Assembly: GCA_031257215.1 (NCBI GenBank)
Contig: JAIRPC010000016.1
Coordinates: forward strand, 1-5,249
Direction: 5' to 3'
Origin: Eubacteriales Family XIII. Incertae Sedis bacterium
GTDB taxonomy: Bacteria > Bacillota > Clostridia > Peptostreptococcales > Anaerovoracaceae
DNA: 5,249 nucleotides
Shown: positions 1-5,249 of the stretch, piece after piece
How positions within the stretch are numbered: position 1 is the first letter of the stretch
Layout of the letters: every line of letters begins with the position of its first letter
Program-made: the position numbers and the translations under genes
Notes under the pieces: model-generated
Databases searched by the model: none
Told to the model about the DNA's origin: nothing
What the model saw: only the letters and a program-made list of their open reading frames with translations

Positions 1-822
1 TTCCTCCATTGACACCTGGGCGGGAATGCCGTTTTTGGAAGCCCATTCCGCTACGGCTCTCAGCATTGGGTATGGGCCGCAGGACAGGATGGCCGCGTCC
101 GAGATGTCGAGCTTCCGCTTCGATACAAGGCTGTCGATCAGGTCTATTACCGTACCTGTTATCTGTGCGGATTGGGCACTCGGTGGCGGCGTGCTGGGCG
201 CGGCGCTCGGCGCGAGGGATGGCAGGTTCTCCGAAATGCAGTATACCTCGTTGCAGAAATCCTCCATGCGTTCCGCATAGTATTGGCTATCGCGGTATCC
301 AAGCAGGGCAGTAACCTTTGCGCCGGATTTGGCTGCGCCGCTGTCTCGCGCGGCGGCTTCGCGCAGCCTGTGCGCCGCGAAGAGCAGTGGCGGTATGCCC
401 AGGCCGCCGCCCACCAGCAGCACATTGCGTCCACACGCCGCGAGGTCGAAGCCGTTGCCCTGCGGCCCGAGCAACATTATCTCCGTGCCTGGTTCGTATG
501 TGGCAAGCCTGGCCGTGCCAGCGCCGACCGCGGCGTAGACGAGGACGATCCAAGGCGCGGTGTCCGGCATTGCGACCTCCGAGTTCATTGTATGGCGTCG
601 CTCCGACCCGCCGCCGCAATCCTCCACGTCCGAAATCCCGAACGGTCTGGGCAACAGCATCGTTTTGTCGTTCAGGTATACGTTCAAGAACTGCCCTGGC
701 TCGGCGGCGCGCGCCAGGGCGGTGAAGTCCCTGCCGTCCGACGCACCCGCAAGCACGAGCCGGCATATACCGTCCGCTATTGCCTTGTTCTCGATTATTG
801 TTGCTTTGATTTTTTTCTTCAT
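1..822 (-). CDS. pyrK: Dihydroorotate dehydrogenase B (NAD+), electron transfer subunit PyrK, 3' end beyond the window
   Basis: PyrK carries electrons from the PyrD flavin through a 2Fe-2S cluster and FAD to NAD+ in type 1B dihydroorotate dehydrogenase, a cytoplasmic enzyme. The frame is open from ATG at 822 to base 1 (274 codons, no stop). Family motifs are visible in order: PGQF near residue 43, the FAD-binding RPFGIS at 59-64, GPQGNGF at 119-125, the nucleotide-binding GGGLGIPPL at 138-146, CGPYPML at 248-254 and QVSMEE at 269-274. The window ends just before the expected Cys-rich iron-sulfur motif, so roughly 35-40 residues are missing. The full protein would be about 310 residues, longer than the roughly 256 of Bacillus PyrK, because of insertions around 69-90 and a Pro/Ser/Ala-rich stretch around 201-220. 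The start has AGGA five to six bases upstream. It follows pyrC by 98 bp; pyrD is expected next. Confidence 0.93.
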   Translation of the reverse strand, partial: MKKKIKATIIENKAIADGICRLVLAGASDGRDFTALARAAEPGQFLNVYLNDKTMLLPRPFGISDVEDCGGGSERRHTMNSEVAMPDTAPWIVLVYAAVGAGTARLATYEPGTEIMLLGPQGNGFDLAACGRNVLLVGGGLGIPPLLFAAHRLREAAARDSGAAKSGAKVTALLGYRDSQYYAERMEDFCNEVYCISENLPSLAPSAAPSTPPPSAQSAQITGTVIDLIDSLVSKRKLDISDAAILSCGPYPMLRAVAEWASKNGIPAQVSMEE

Positions 823-864
823 ATTATTCCTGTTATATTTTTCGTTCGCCTCTATTCGGGATTG

Positions 865-899
865 CCATATATGGATTGCGGTCCGGGGGTCGCAATGAC
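865..899. repeat. Palindromic intergenic repeat between pyrC and pyrK
   Basis: The 98-bp pyrC-pyrK spacer holds a perfect 10-bp palindrome CCATATATGG (865-874) overlapping a hairpin with ATTGCG (875-880) and CGCAAT (891-896) as arms and a 10-base loop. The boundaries ATGGATT on the left and AATGAC on the right match those of the two hairpin repeats at 2278-2414, so I infer a diverged member of the same dispersed family. It lies inside the presumed polycistronic transcript; no T-run follows, so it is not a classical terminator. Confidence 0.55.
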
Positions 900-920
900 A
901 TTTTGCGACGCGGTTCACAT

Positions 921-2243
921 TTAGTCCGAATCGCCATCATAAACCACTTCGCCGCATCGGATGGTTGCGCGTACCTGGCCCCTTGCCATGCGGCCCTCGA
1001 ACGGGGTGTTCCTGCCTTTCGACGCGAAGCCCTCGCTGTTGATTTCGTATTCGCCATCTAGCTCCAATATGGCCAGGTCGGCGGCGGCGCCCTCGCGCAC
1101 CTCGCCCCTGTCCAGCCCGATAATCCGGGCGGGCGCGGCGCACAGCTTTTCGATGAGCTGCGGCAACGCCATATGCCCGCCCAGCACCAGCTCTGTGTAC
1201 GACACAGCGAATGCGGTTTCCAATCCGACTATGCCAAAGGGCGCGCTTTCGAGCGGCAGGGCTTTCAGCTCCGCTTCGTGCGGCGCGTGGTCGGTCGCTA
1301 TGCAGTCGATCGTCCCATCACACAGCCCTTCTATGATCGCGGCGCGGTCGGCTTCCGTGCGCAGCGGCGGGTTCATCTTGGCGAGCGCGCGGCGGTGCGG
1401 CGGCAGGCTCTGCAATACTTCCTCCGTTAGCGTAAAATAGTGCGGCGCGGTTTCCGCCGTTATAGGAAGCCCCTCCGCTTTCGCGGCGCGGATGAGCGCG
1501 ACGCTGCCCGCCGCGCTGACGTGCTGGATATGTATATGCGCTCCCGTCTCGCGGGCAAGCCTGATGTCGCGTTCGACAATATTCGTTTCCGCTGTGCCTG
1601 GGATGCCTTTCACTCCGAGCGCTTTCGATACAGCGCCCTCATTGATGCAGCCGCCTGTGAGCGCGCTGTCCTCTGCATGATCCATGACGGGAAGCCCTAG
1701 CGATTTCGCGAGGAACAATGCCTCGCGCATAAGCCCCTCGTCCATCAGGCTCTTGCCGTCCTCGCTGACACCCGCAACGCCATGCCCCGTCAGCTCGCGA
1801 CAGAGCGTAGGCGCGCCGTCCATGCCCCGCATATCCGAAAGCTCTGTGCCGCGCTGTCCCCTAGTCAAGGCCCCGACTGAAAAGATGTTGGCGGACTGCG
1901 TGCGGCGCGACTGCCCGTCCACGTACATGGCTGTGCCCGCGCTGTCTATGGCGGGCGAGGTGTTCGGCATACAGCACACTGTTGTGTAGCCGCCGCGAAC
2001 CGCCGCCAGGCCGCCGCTCATGACGTCCTCTTTCGCCGTGAAGCCAGGGTCGCGGAAGTGGACATGGATATCGACGAACCCAGGCGCGAGCCACAGCCCC
2101 GTGCCGTCGATAACGCGCGTGCCGCCGCCGCTTCGTGCGCCATCAATGCCGCTCACGGAGGAAATGATTCCCGCGTCCACTGCGACGGTCGTGGGTGTGG
2201 GGTGCTCCGATGTGGCTATTCTAATATTTTCAATTATTAACAA
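921..2243 (-). CDS. pyrC: Dihydroorotase, class I (PyrC)
   Basis: PyrC reversibly cyclises N-carbamoyl-L-aspartate to dihydroorotate, the third step of UMP synthesis, using zinc in an amidohydrolase barrel. The 440-residue length fits class I enzymes (about 420-440). Visible motifs: the metal-binding HxH at His60/His62 in DIHVHFRDPG, EDG at 161-163 (a region that supplies a metal-ligand Asp in class I enzymes), His189 in MDHAED, His241 in QHVSA, substrate-contacting Asn291 in MNPPLR, and the catalytic Asp318 in ATDHAPH. RNTPFEG at 411-417 is the usual C-terminal signature. The start is TTG at 2243: GAGAGGA (2249-2255) lies five bases upstream and the N-terminus MLIIENIRI matches the family. 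All metal ligands are intact, arguing for an active enzyme rather than a PyrC-like ATCase scaffold. It follows pyrI after an unusually long 202-bp spacer. Confidence 0.96.
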   Translation of the reverse strand: MLIIENIRIATSEHPTPTTVAVDAGIISSVSGIDGARSGGGTRVIDGTGLWLAPGFVDIHVHFRDPGFTAKEDVMSGGLAAVRGGYTTVCCMPNTSPAIDSAGTAMYVDGQSRRTQSANIFSVGALTRGQRGTELSDMRGMDGAPTLCRELTGHGVAGVSEDGKSLMDEGLMREALFLAKSLGLPVMDHAEDSALTGGCINEGAVSKALGVKGIPGTAETNIVERDIRLARETGAHIHIQHVSAAGSVALIRAAKAEGLPITAETAPHYFTLTEEVLQSLPPHRRALAKMNPPLRTEADRAAIIEGLCDGTIDCIATDHAPHEAELKALPLESAPFGIVGLETAFAVSYTELVLGGHMALPQLIEKLCAAPARIIGLDRGEVREGAAADLAILELDGEYEINSEGFASKGRNTPFEGRMARGQVRATIRCGEVVYDGDSD

Positions 2244-2244
2244 T

Positions 2245-2429
2245 TATATCCTCTCGCTTCATTGCTGCGCCTGTGCGTGGATTCTCGGGTCAAGCCCGAG
2301 AATGACGAGTGGGGTGGGGTTACATCCTCTTGTTTCATCACCGTACCCTCTCATGGATTCTCGGGTCAAGCCCGAGAATGACGAGTGGGGTGGGGTTACA
2401 TCCTCTTGTTTCATTGCTGTGCAGGTGCG
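2245..2429. repeat. Tandem 76-bp-period repeat with hairpins between pyrI and pyrC
   Basis: A 61-bp sequence occurs twice without a mismatch, at 2278-2338 and 2354-2414, giving a 76-bp period. Each copy has a perfect 9-bp stem ATTCTCGGG/CCCGAGAAT around a five-base loop (2281-2303 and 2357-2379) followed by a GT-rich tail. The 33-bp blocks at 2245-2277 and 2397-2429 agree at 27 of 33 positions, so the array is about two and a half units. The hairpin core resembles the widespread dispersed element whose translation gives DSRVKPENDE or WILGSSPRMT in databases (recalled from general knowledge, not searched). It would be transcribed in the pyr mRNA as two stem-loops; no T-run follows either, so termination is unlikely. 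Confidence 0.9.
2249..2255 (-). promoter_or_regulatory. pyrC ribosome-binding site, within a repeat unit
   Basis: On the minus strand GAGAGGA sits five bases before the TTG start at 2243 and decides that start. The same block recurs as AAGAGGA in the two other repeat units (complement of TCCTCTT near 2325 and 2401), so the site is part of the tandem repeat. In those copies the following bases read ATG-TAA, giving no coding frame. Confidence 0.7.
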
Positions 2430-2445
2430 TGAGATTGCGCCTCCC

Positions 2446-2865
2446 TTACAGCCTTACGATCTCGTCGCAGTATTCGCAGCGGTATTCCTCGCGCCCCGCG
2501 TCTACCAGGTGGAAGATGTGCTGTATCGACGGCTCTACTGAGGTCACGCAGCGCGGGTTTTTGCATTTGATTACGCCCCTGACCGTTTCGGGCAGGCTCA
2601 AATGTATCTTCTGCTTTATCTTGCCGTCCTCTATGACGTTCACGGTCGCGCTGTGGTCGAACAGGCCGAGCGCGGCGATGTCCACGTCCGTTAGGTTCTC
2701 GATCTTGATGATGTCCTTGCGCCCGTGCTTCGCGGATGTCGCGTTCATAATGAGCGCCACCGTGTCCTTCGCCTGGTCCACGCCGAGGTGGTCCAGCACC
2801 TTCATGCCCAGCCCAGCGCGGATGTGGTCAATAACTATGCCTTTGTTGATGCTGTTGACTTCCAT
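2446..2865 (-). CDS. pyrI: Aspartate carbamoyltransferase regulatory chain (PyrI)
   Basis: PyrI binds CTP, UTP or ATP and tunes the activity of PyrB trimers in the ATCase holoenzyme. The protein has 139 residues, about 14 fewer than E. coli PyrI (153), mostly from a shorter N-terminus. The nucleotide domain keeps the VIDH motif (Asp13, His14), GRKDIIKIEN with Lys54 (E. coli Lys60 equivalent) and Lys86 before SLPE (Lys94 equivalent), so allosteric nucleotide binding is probably retained. The zinc domain has Cys101-x4-Cys106-x23-Cys130-x2-Cys133, the same spacing as in E. coli, which is needed for contact with PyrB. The ATG start at 2865 has AAAGGGA (2873-2879) seven bases upstream. It follows pyrB after 34 bp, as expected for co-expression of the two chains. 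Confidence 0.97.
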   Translation of the reverse strand: MEVNSINKGIVIDHIRAGLGMKVLDHLGVDQAKDTVALIMNATSAKHGRKDIIKIENLTDVDIAALGLFDHSATVNVIEDGKIKQKIHLSLPETVRGVIKCKNPRCVTSVEPSIQHIFHLVDAGREEYRCEYCDEIVRL

Positions 2866-2899
2866 CTACATATCCCTTTCTATTTCGTCTGCCTCGCGT

Positions 2900-3826
2900 T
2901 CACTCAATCCCTAACAGGGAGAGTATCAGCGCCATCCTTGCGTACATGCCGTTTTTCGCCTGCTTGAAATACACGGCGCGCGGGTCTGAGTCCACCTCCG
3001 CCGCTATCTCGTTCACGCGCGGCAGCGGGTGCATGACCGTCATGTCTTCGCGCGCCAGCCTCATTTTTTCCGCGTCGAGGATATAGCTGTCTTTCAGCCT
3101 GATGTAATCCTCCTCGTTGAAGAACCTCTCCTTTTGCACGCGGGTCATGTAGAGGATGTCCAGCTCCGGCAATACGTCCTGCATACGCTCCACCTCGCGG
3201 TACGCGCAGCCGCCCGCGCCGCTGATATCCACTTTGACATAATCGGGCACGCGCAGCTCCTCGGGCGAAATGAGAATGAACTCTATCCCGTCGTAACGGC
3301 AGAGGGCTCGTGCCAGCGAGTGTACCGTGCGCCCGAATTTCAGATCGCCGCAGAGCCCGACTTTCAGATTTGACAGGCGGCCCTTTTCGAGCTTGATGGT
3401 CATGAGGTCGGTAAGCGTCTGCGTCGGGTGTTGGTGGCCGCCGTCCCCGCCGTTGATGACGGGTATGCCCGCAGCGGCGGCGGCGACTTTCGCGGAGCCT
3501 TCCTTCGGATGCCTTATCACGGCTATGTCCGCGTAGCACGCGACGGTTCTAATCGTATCGGAAATGCTCTCGCCCTTCGCGGCGGAGCTGGACTGCTCGC
3601 CCGAAAACCCTATCACCTGCCCGCCGAGCTTCAACATGGCAGCCTCGAAGCTGAACCTTGTCCTGGTGCTTGGCTCGTAGAACAGCGTGGCGAGCAGGCT
3701 GCCTTTCGCGCGTTCGGCGTAAGCGCTCGGCTTTGCCATTATTTCACCCGCAAAATCAATAAGCCCGTCAAGCTCCTCCACCGAAAAATCGGGCGGTTCT
3801 ATAAAACTGCGTCCTGTTAAATTCAT
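2900..3826 (-). CDS. pyrB: Aspartate carbamoyltransferase catalytic chain (PyrB)
   Basis: PyrB condenses carbamoyl phosphate with L-aspartate to carbamoyl-aspartate, the committed step of pyrimidine synthesis, as a cytoplasmic trimer. From ATG at 3826 it has 308 residues, typical for the family. The carbamoyl-phosphate site shows STRTR at 53-57, Lys84 in KGES, Arg105 in RHP and HPTQ at 133-136. The aspartate domain shows GDLKFGRTVHS with Arg166, the TRVQ motif with Arg229 and Gln231, and MHPLPR at 265-270. All main catalytic residues are present. The frame extends upstream to 3862, but I chose 3826 because AAAGGAG (3832-3838) sits five bases before it and MNLTGRSFI fits the family N-terminus; the upstream codons would encode this Shine-Dalgarno sequence. 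It is the first gene of the pyr cluster and is followed closely by pyrI, indicating the allosteric ATCase type. Confidence 0.97.
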   Translation of the reverse strand: MNLTGRSFIEPPDFSVEELDGLIDFAGEIMAKPSAYAERAKGSLLATLFYEPSTRTRFSFEAAMLKLGGQVIGFSGEQSSSAAKGESISDTIRTVACYADIAVIRHPKEGSAKVAAAAAGIPVINGGDGGHQHPTQTLTDLMTIKLEKGRLSNLKVGLCGDLKFGRTVHSLARALCRYDGIEFILISPEELRVPDYVKVDISGAGGCAYREVERMQDVLPELDILYMTRVQKERFFNEEDYIRLKDSYILDAEKMRLAREDMTVMHPLPRVNEIAAEVDSDPRAVYFKQAKNGMYARMALILSLLGIE

Positions 3827-3831
3827 CGCTT

Positions 3832-3838
3832 CTCCTTT
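3832..3838 (-). promoter_or_regulatory. pyrB ribosome-binding site
   Basis: AAAGGAG on the minus strand, five bases before ATG at 3826. It is the best Shine-Dalgarno match in the window and is the reason for preferring this start over the in-frame ATGs at 3844 and 3862. Confidence 0.85.
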
Positions 3839-3906
3839 CGCCATGCCGCATTGCGCCGCCATGCTTGCGCGTTGTTATCGTATTGAAAAACGTTTCGCGT
3901 ATTTGT

Positions 3907-3940
3907 TCACGTATCAATTATATAAAAAAAAATCATCCCT
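3907..3940 (-). promoter_or_regulatory. U-rich early leader of the pyrB transcript (candidate regulatory segment)
   Basis: Immediately downstream of the candidate promoter the minus strand reads AAGGGATGA then a run of nine T (3924-3932). An ATG at 3936 opens a nine-codon frame, MIFFYIIDT, ending in TGA at 3907-3909. A pyrimidine-nucleotide-sensitive early transcript (reiterative or paused transcription, as known for E. coli pyrBI) is conceivable, but this is inference. The AAGGG directly abuts the ATG, so translation of the short frame looks poor. No PyrR-type binding loop or terminator hairpin was recognised between here and pyrB. Confidence 0.25.
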
Positions 3941-3946
3941 TGCGAG

Positions 3947-3975
3947 ATAATATCATATGAACGCGCAGTCTACAA
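3947..3975 (-). promoter_or_regulatory. Candidate extended -10 promoter for the pyr operon
   Basis: On the minus strand TTGTAG (3970-3975; three of six bases match TTGACA) is followed after exactly 17 bases by TATTAT (3947-3952; five of six match TATAAT), preceded directly by TGA, an extended -10 TGN motif. Transcription would start near 3940, leaving a leader of about 114 bases before pyrB. It is the best housekeeping-type promoter I found in the gap upstream of pyrB, but it rests on pattern matching only. Confidence 0.45.
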
Positions 3976-4340
3976 CCGTGTTTTGTTATGGATTCCACCC
4001 CCCTACGCATCGGGGCAGCGGTATCTGGCTCTCCCCTTAAACCAAAACCACTGTCCCCCGATGCTTTCGCAGTATCCCCACATCCCCCAGATGTCCCACG
4101 AAATTTCATGCGCCCCTTAAAACCACTCACCGCTATGCACGGCGATACGGCCTCCCCTTCCTGACAGGACACCGCCTGACACAAGCGTTTTTCAAGCGTT
4201 CACGTAAGTACCGGCACAGCCAGCGAACATTTTTCCTATCACAGTTAATATAGTCTCAAAAAGCAGCAAATTGGTTGCACATTTTTGAAAAGAATTTTAA
4301 TTTTTTTTAGGGGCGGGACGATACGCGGAGAAACGGCTGA
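3976..4340. other. Gene-free intergenic region with short direct and inverted repeats
   Basis: No gene is supported between the sigma factor stop and the candidate pyr promoter. The region holds an inverted repeat GCATCGGGG (4007-4015) and CCCCGATGC (4056-4064); an imperfect direct repeat CCCCTTAAAACCACT (4113-4127) with a copy at 4033-4052 carrying five extra bases; TCCTGACAGGA (4159-4169), an 11-base near-palindrome with CCTGACA repeated at 4175-4181; and CAAGCGTT twice at an 11-bp period (4182-4189, 4193-4200). The part from 4201 to 4310 is AT-rich with A and T runs. I see no convincing terminator hairpin after the sigma factor gene. Confidence 0.6.
4182..4200. repeat. Operator-like direct repeat, CAAGCGTT twice at 11-bp period
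   Basis: CAAGCGTT occurs at 4182-4189 and again at 4193-4200, separated by TTT, so the centres are 11 bp apart, about one DNA helical turn. This is the geometry of a site bound by a tandem dimer or direct-repeat regulator. It lies about 140 bp beyond the sigma factor stop and over 200 bp upstream of the candidate pyr promoter, so its target is unclear and chance remains possible. Confidence 0.3.
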
Positions 4341-5249
4341 TTACTGGGCGGGAGGCTGGATAACAAAATCCCTGCCTACCGTTGCGCGGTTGCCATTTCC
4401 GTCTTTTATTTCCCATTCTATCCGATAATTTCCTGCCGCAAGCCCCTTGACCTGACCACCGAACTCGCCCTCGCCGCCGGCCAATTCCTCTCCGCCCTTG
4501 AACAGCTTCCATGAAACCGCGCCCCAGCTGTTCTCTATTTTCAGGGATACGTCGCTTGGGTTCACGCTTTCCACAGGCTCGTCGCTCACGAACTCGATGG
4601 TGGCTTGCGGCGGCTCGTAGCGGGCAGGTTCGGCGGGGGGCTGTGAGGTGACCGCGATAAGCGTGACCGCGACCAGTACCGCTGTCGAACTGATGATTCC
4701 GAGCTTGCCTTGTCCCGGAGGCTGGACTGCCTGCTGCGCGGCTTGAAGCCTTGACGCGTCGGGTATGGCGCCCACCGCGTGTTCGAACCGTGCGCCGAGC
4801 GATGCGAGCAGCTTCGCCGGGAACGCCGCGTCAGCCTCGCTTTTCAGCACTCCCACAATAAGCGGAGCTATCGCCGCGCCATTAAGCGCGAGCGTCTGGC
4901 TTGGCGCCGCGTTGTTGCCCTGATACTTGTTCTCCCCGTCAATACCCATTATGTCCCCGCTGTTTCCCAATGCCTTTCGTATGGATTCTCTCGCGCGCAT
5001 CAGGTTTGTCTTTACCGTACTGCGCGAAACTCCTAATGCTTCCGCTATTTCCCTGTCGTTCAGGCCGTCATAATAATACATTATAATGACCTGCTTCCTC
5101 GCGCGCGGCAGCTTGCTGATGATAGCCCTCACCCTGTCCGCCGCCAGGCTCTTGCCTACCGCTTCGTCAGGTTCGGAATATTCGTCGTCCGCGCACAGCG
5201 TTTCCTCGAAATCGTCGATATGCATGCTGTCCGCCATGCCGTGCCGCTT
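4341..5249 (-). CDS. Membrane-anchored sigma-70-family factor, region 4 plus C-terminal outer domain; 5' end beyond the window
   Basis: Residue numbers count from the internal ATG at 5237. Residues 37-90 form a sigma region 4 helix-turn-helix: ISKLPRARKQV, then YDGLNDREIAEALGVSRSTVK, then RARESIRKAL. It should bind the -35 element. Residues 91-176 are an Ala-rich linker. Residues 179-197 (GIISSTAVLVAVTLIAVTS) form a single membrane segment, followed by a Pro-rich stretch and a roughly 90-residue beta-rich tail ending GNYRIEWEIKDGNGN and so on, resembling an Ig-like or sandwich fold. With the N-terminus inside, the tail would face outside. The frame stays open upstream (K-R-H-G before Met1), and region 2, needed for core binding and -10 recognition, is not seen, so the real start lies off the right edge. 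Sigma factors with fused membrane/outer domains exist; I do not recognise this one. No functional link to the pyr genes is evident. Confidence 0.85.
   Translation of the reverse strand, partial: KRHGMADSMHIDDFEETLCADDEYSEPDEAVGKSLAADRVRAIISKLPRARKQVIIMYYYDGLNDREIAEALGVSRSTVKTNLMRARESIRKALGNSGDIMGIDGENKYQGNNAAPSQTLALNGAAIAPLIVGVLKSEADAAFPAKLLASLGARFEHAVGAIPDASRLQAAQQAVQPPGQGKLGIISSTAVLVAVTLIAVTSQPPAEPARYEPPQATIEFVSDEPVESVNPSDVSLKIENSWGAVSWKLFKGGEELAGGEGEFGGQVKGLAAGNYRIEWEIKDGNGNRATVGRDFVIQPPAQ

Noticed and set aside
172..924. Long plus-strand open frame (250 codons)
   Set aside because: It lies antisense to pyrK, which has clear family motifs in the opposite strand; the composition is Arg/Ala-rich as expected for a shadow of GC-rich coding DNA.
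2259..2414. Minus-strand 51-codon frame between pyrI and pyrC, starting at ATG 2414
   Set aside because: It consists entirely of repeat sequence read in two frames and has no Shine-Dalgarno site before its ATG.
2278..2414. Possible CRISPR array
   Set aside because: Only two full copies with a 15-bp gap, 61-bp repeat length and strong internal hairpin; spacers, leader and cas genes are absent.
2020..2541. Plus-strand frame of 173 codons spanning the repeat region
   Set aside because: It crosses the pyrC start, the repeats and the pyrI end. Its WILGSSPRMT and MDSRVKPENDE segments are translations of the repeat, a well-known source of spurious proteins.
3827..3862. Upstream pyrB start at 3862 adding 12 residues
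   Set aside because: The extension would contain the AAAGGAG ribosome site and does not resemble the family N-terminus; no good ribosome site precedes 3862.
3917..3922. Perfect TATAAT on the minus strand as the pyrB -10
   Set aside because: The -35 position at 16-18 bp spacing has at most a three-of-six match and no TGN element precedes it; the TGA-TATTAT site at 3947-3952 with 17-bp spacing to TTGTAG is better. It cannot be fully excluded.
3827..3946. PyrR-binding attenuator or intrinsic terminator in the pyrB leader
   Set aside because: No conserved PyrR loop sequence was seen, and no GC-rich stem is followed by a T run; the T run at 3924-3932 is preceded only by a very weak three-base stem.
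3933..4184. Minus-strand frame of 83 codons, or 58 codons from ATG at 4109 with TTAAGGGG upstream
   Set aside because: The internal ATG has a plausible but close ribosome site, yet the Gly/Arg-rich product matches no family I know and the frame overlaps the inverted repeat, direct repeats and the candidate pyr promoter. Left as a weak possibility only.
4241..4290. Terminator after the sigma factor gene near GCAACCAATTTGC and a T run
   Set aside because: The stem is only four base pairs and the T run is short and offset; not convincing.

Overview
The window is mostly a de novo pyrimidine biosynthesis operon on the minus strand. In transcription order it runs pyrB (aspartate transcarbamoylase catalytic chain), pyrI (its regulatory chain), pyrC (dihydroorotase) and pyrK (electron-transfer subunit of type 1B dihydroorotate dehydrogenase, cut off by the left edge). 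Upstream, also on the minus strand and cut off by the right edge, is the C-terminal part of a sigma-70-family factor fused to a transmembrane segment and an outer domain. No gene is called on the plus strand; its long open frames are antisense shadows of the GC-rich pyr genes.

Organism: the DNA is GC-rich but intergenic stretches are AT-rich. Every complete gene has a purine-rich Shine-Dalgarno site, pyrC starts with TTG, and the pathway uses a class I dihydroorotase with a PyrK-dependent (NAD-linked) dihydroorotate dehydrogenase. Together with a membrane-fused sigma factor, this suggests an anaerobic, GC-rich Clostridia-like Firmicute, probably uncultured. This is inference, not a phylogenetic placement.

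Layout: 1-822 pyrK; 823-920 spacer with a palindromic repeat; 921-2243 pyrC; 2244-2445 spacer built largely of a 76-bp-period tandem repeat with strong hairpins, the last unit of which supplies the pyrC ribosome-binding site; 2446-2865 pyrI; 2900-3826 pyrB; 3827-4340 a roughly 510-bp gene-free region with a candidate extended -10 promoter, a U-rich early leader and several short direct and inverted repeats; 4341-5249 the sigma factor.

How it works together: PyrB and PyrI should form an allosteric ATCase making carbamoyl-aspartate, PyrC closes it to dihydroorotate, and PyrK with a PyrD expected just past the left edge oxidises that to orotate. All visible catalytic, nucleotide-binding and metal-binding residues are intact. 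The enzymes are conventional. The less ordinary parts are the repeat-laden intercistronic spacers, the pyrB leader, two low-complexity insertions in PyrK and the membrane-anchored sigma factor. I found no convincing wholly new system.
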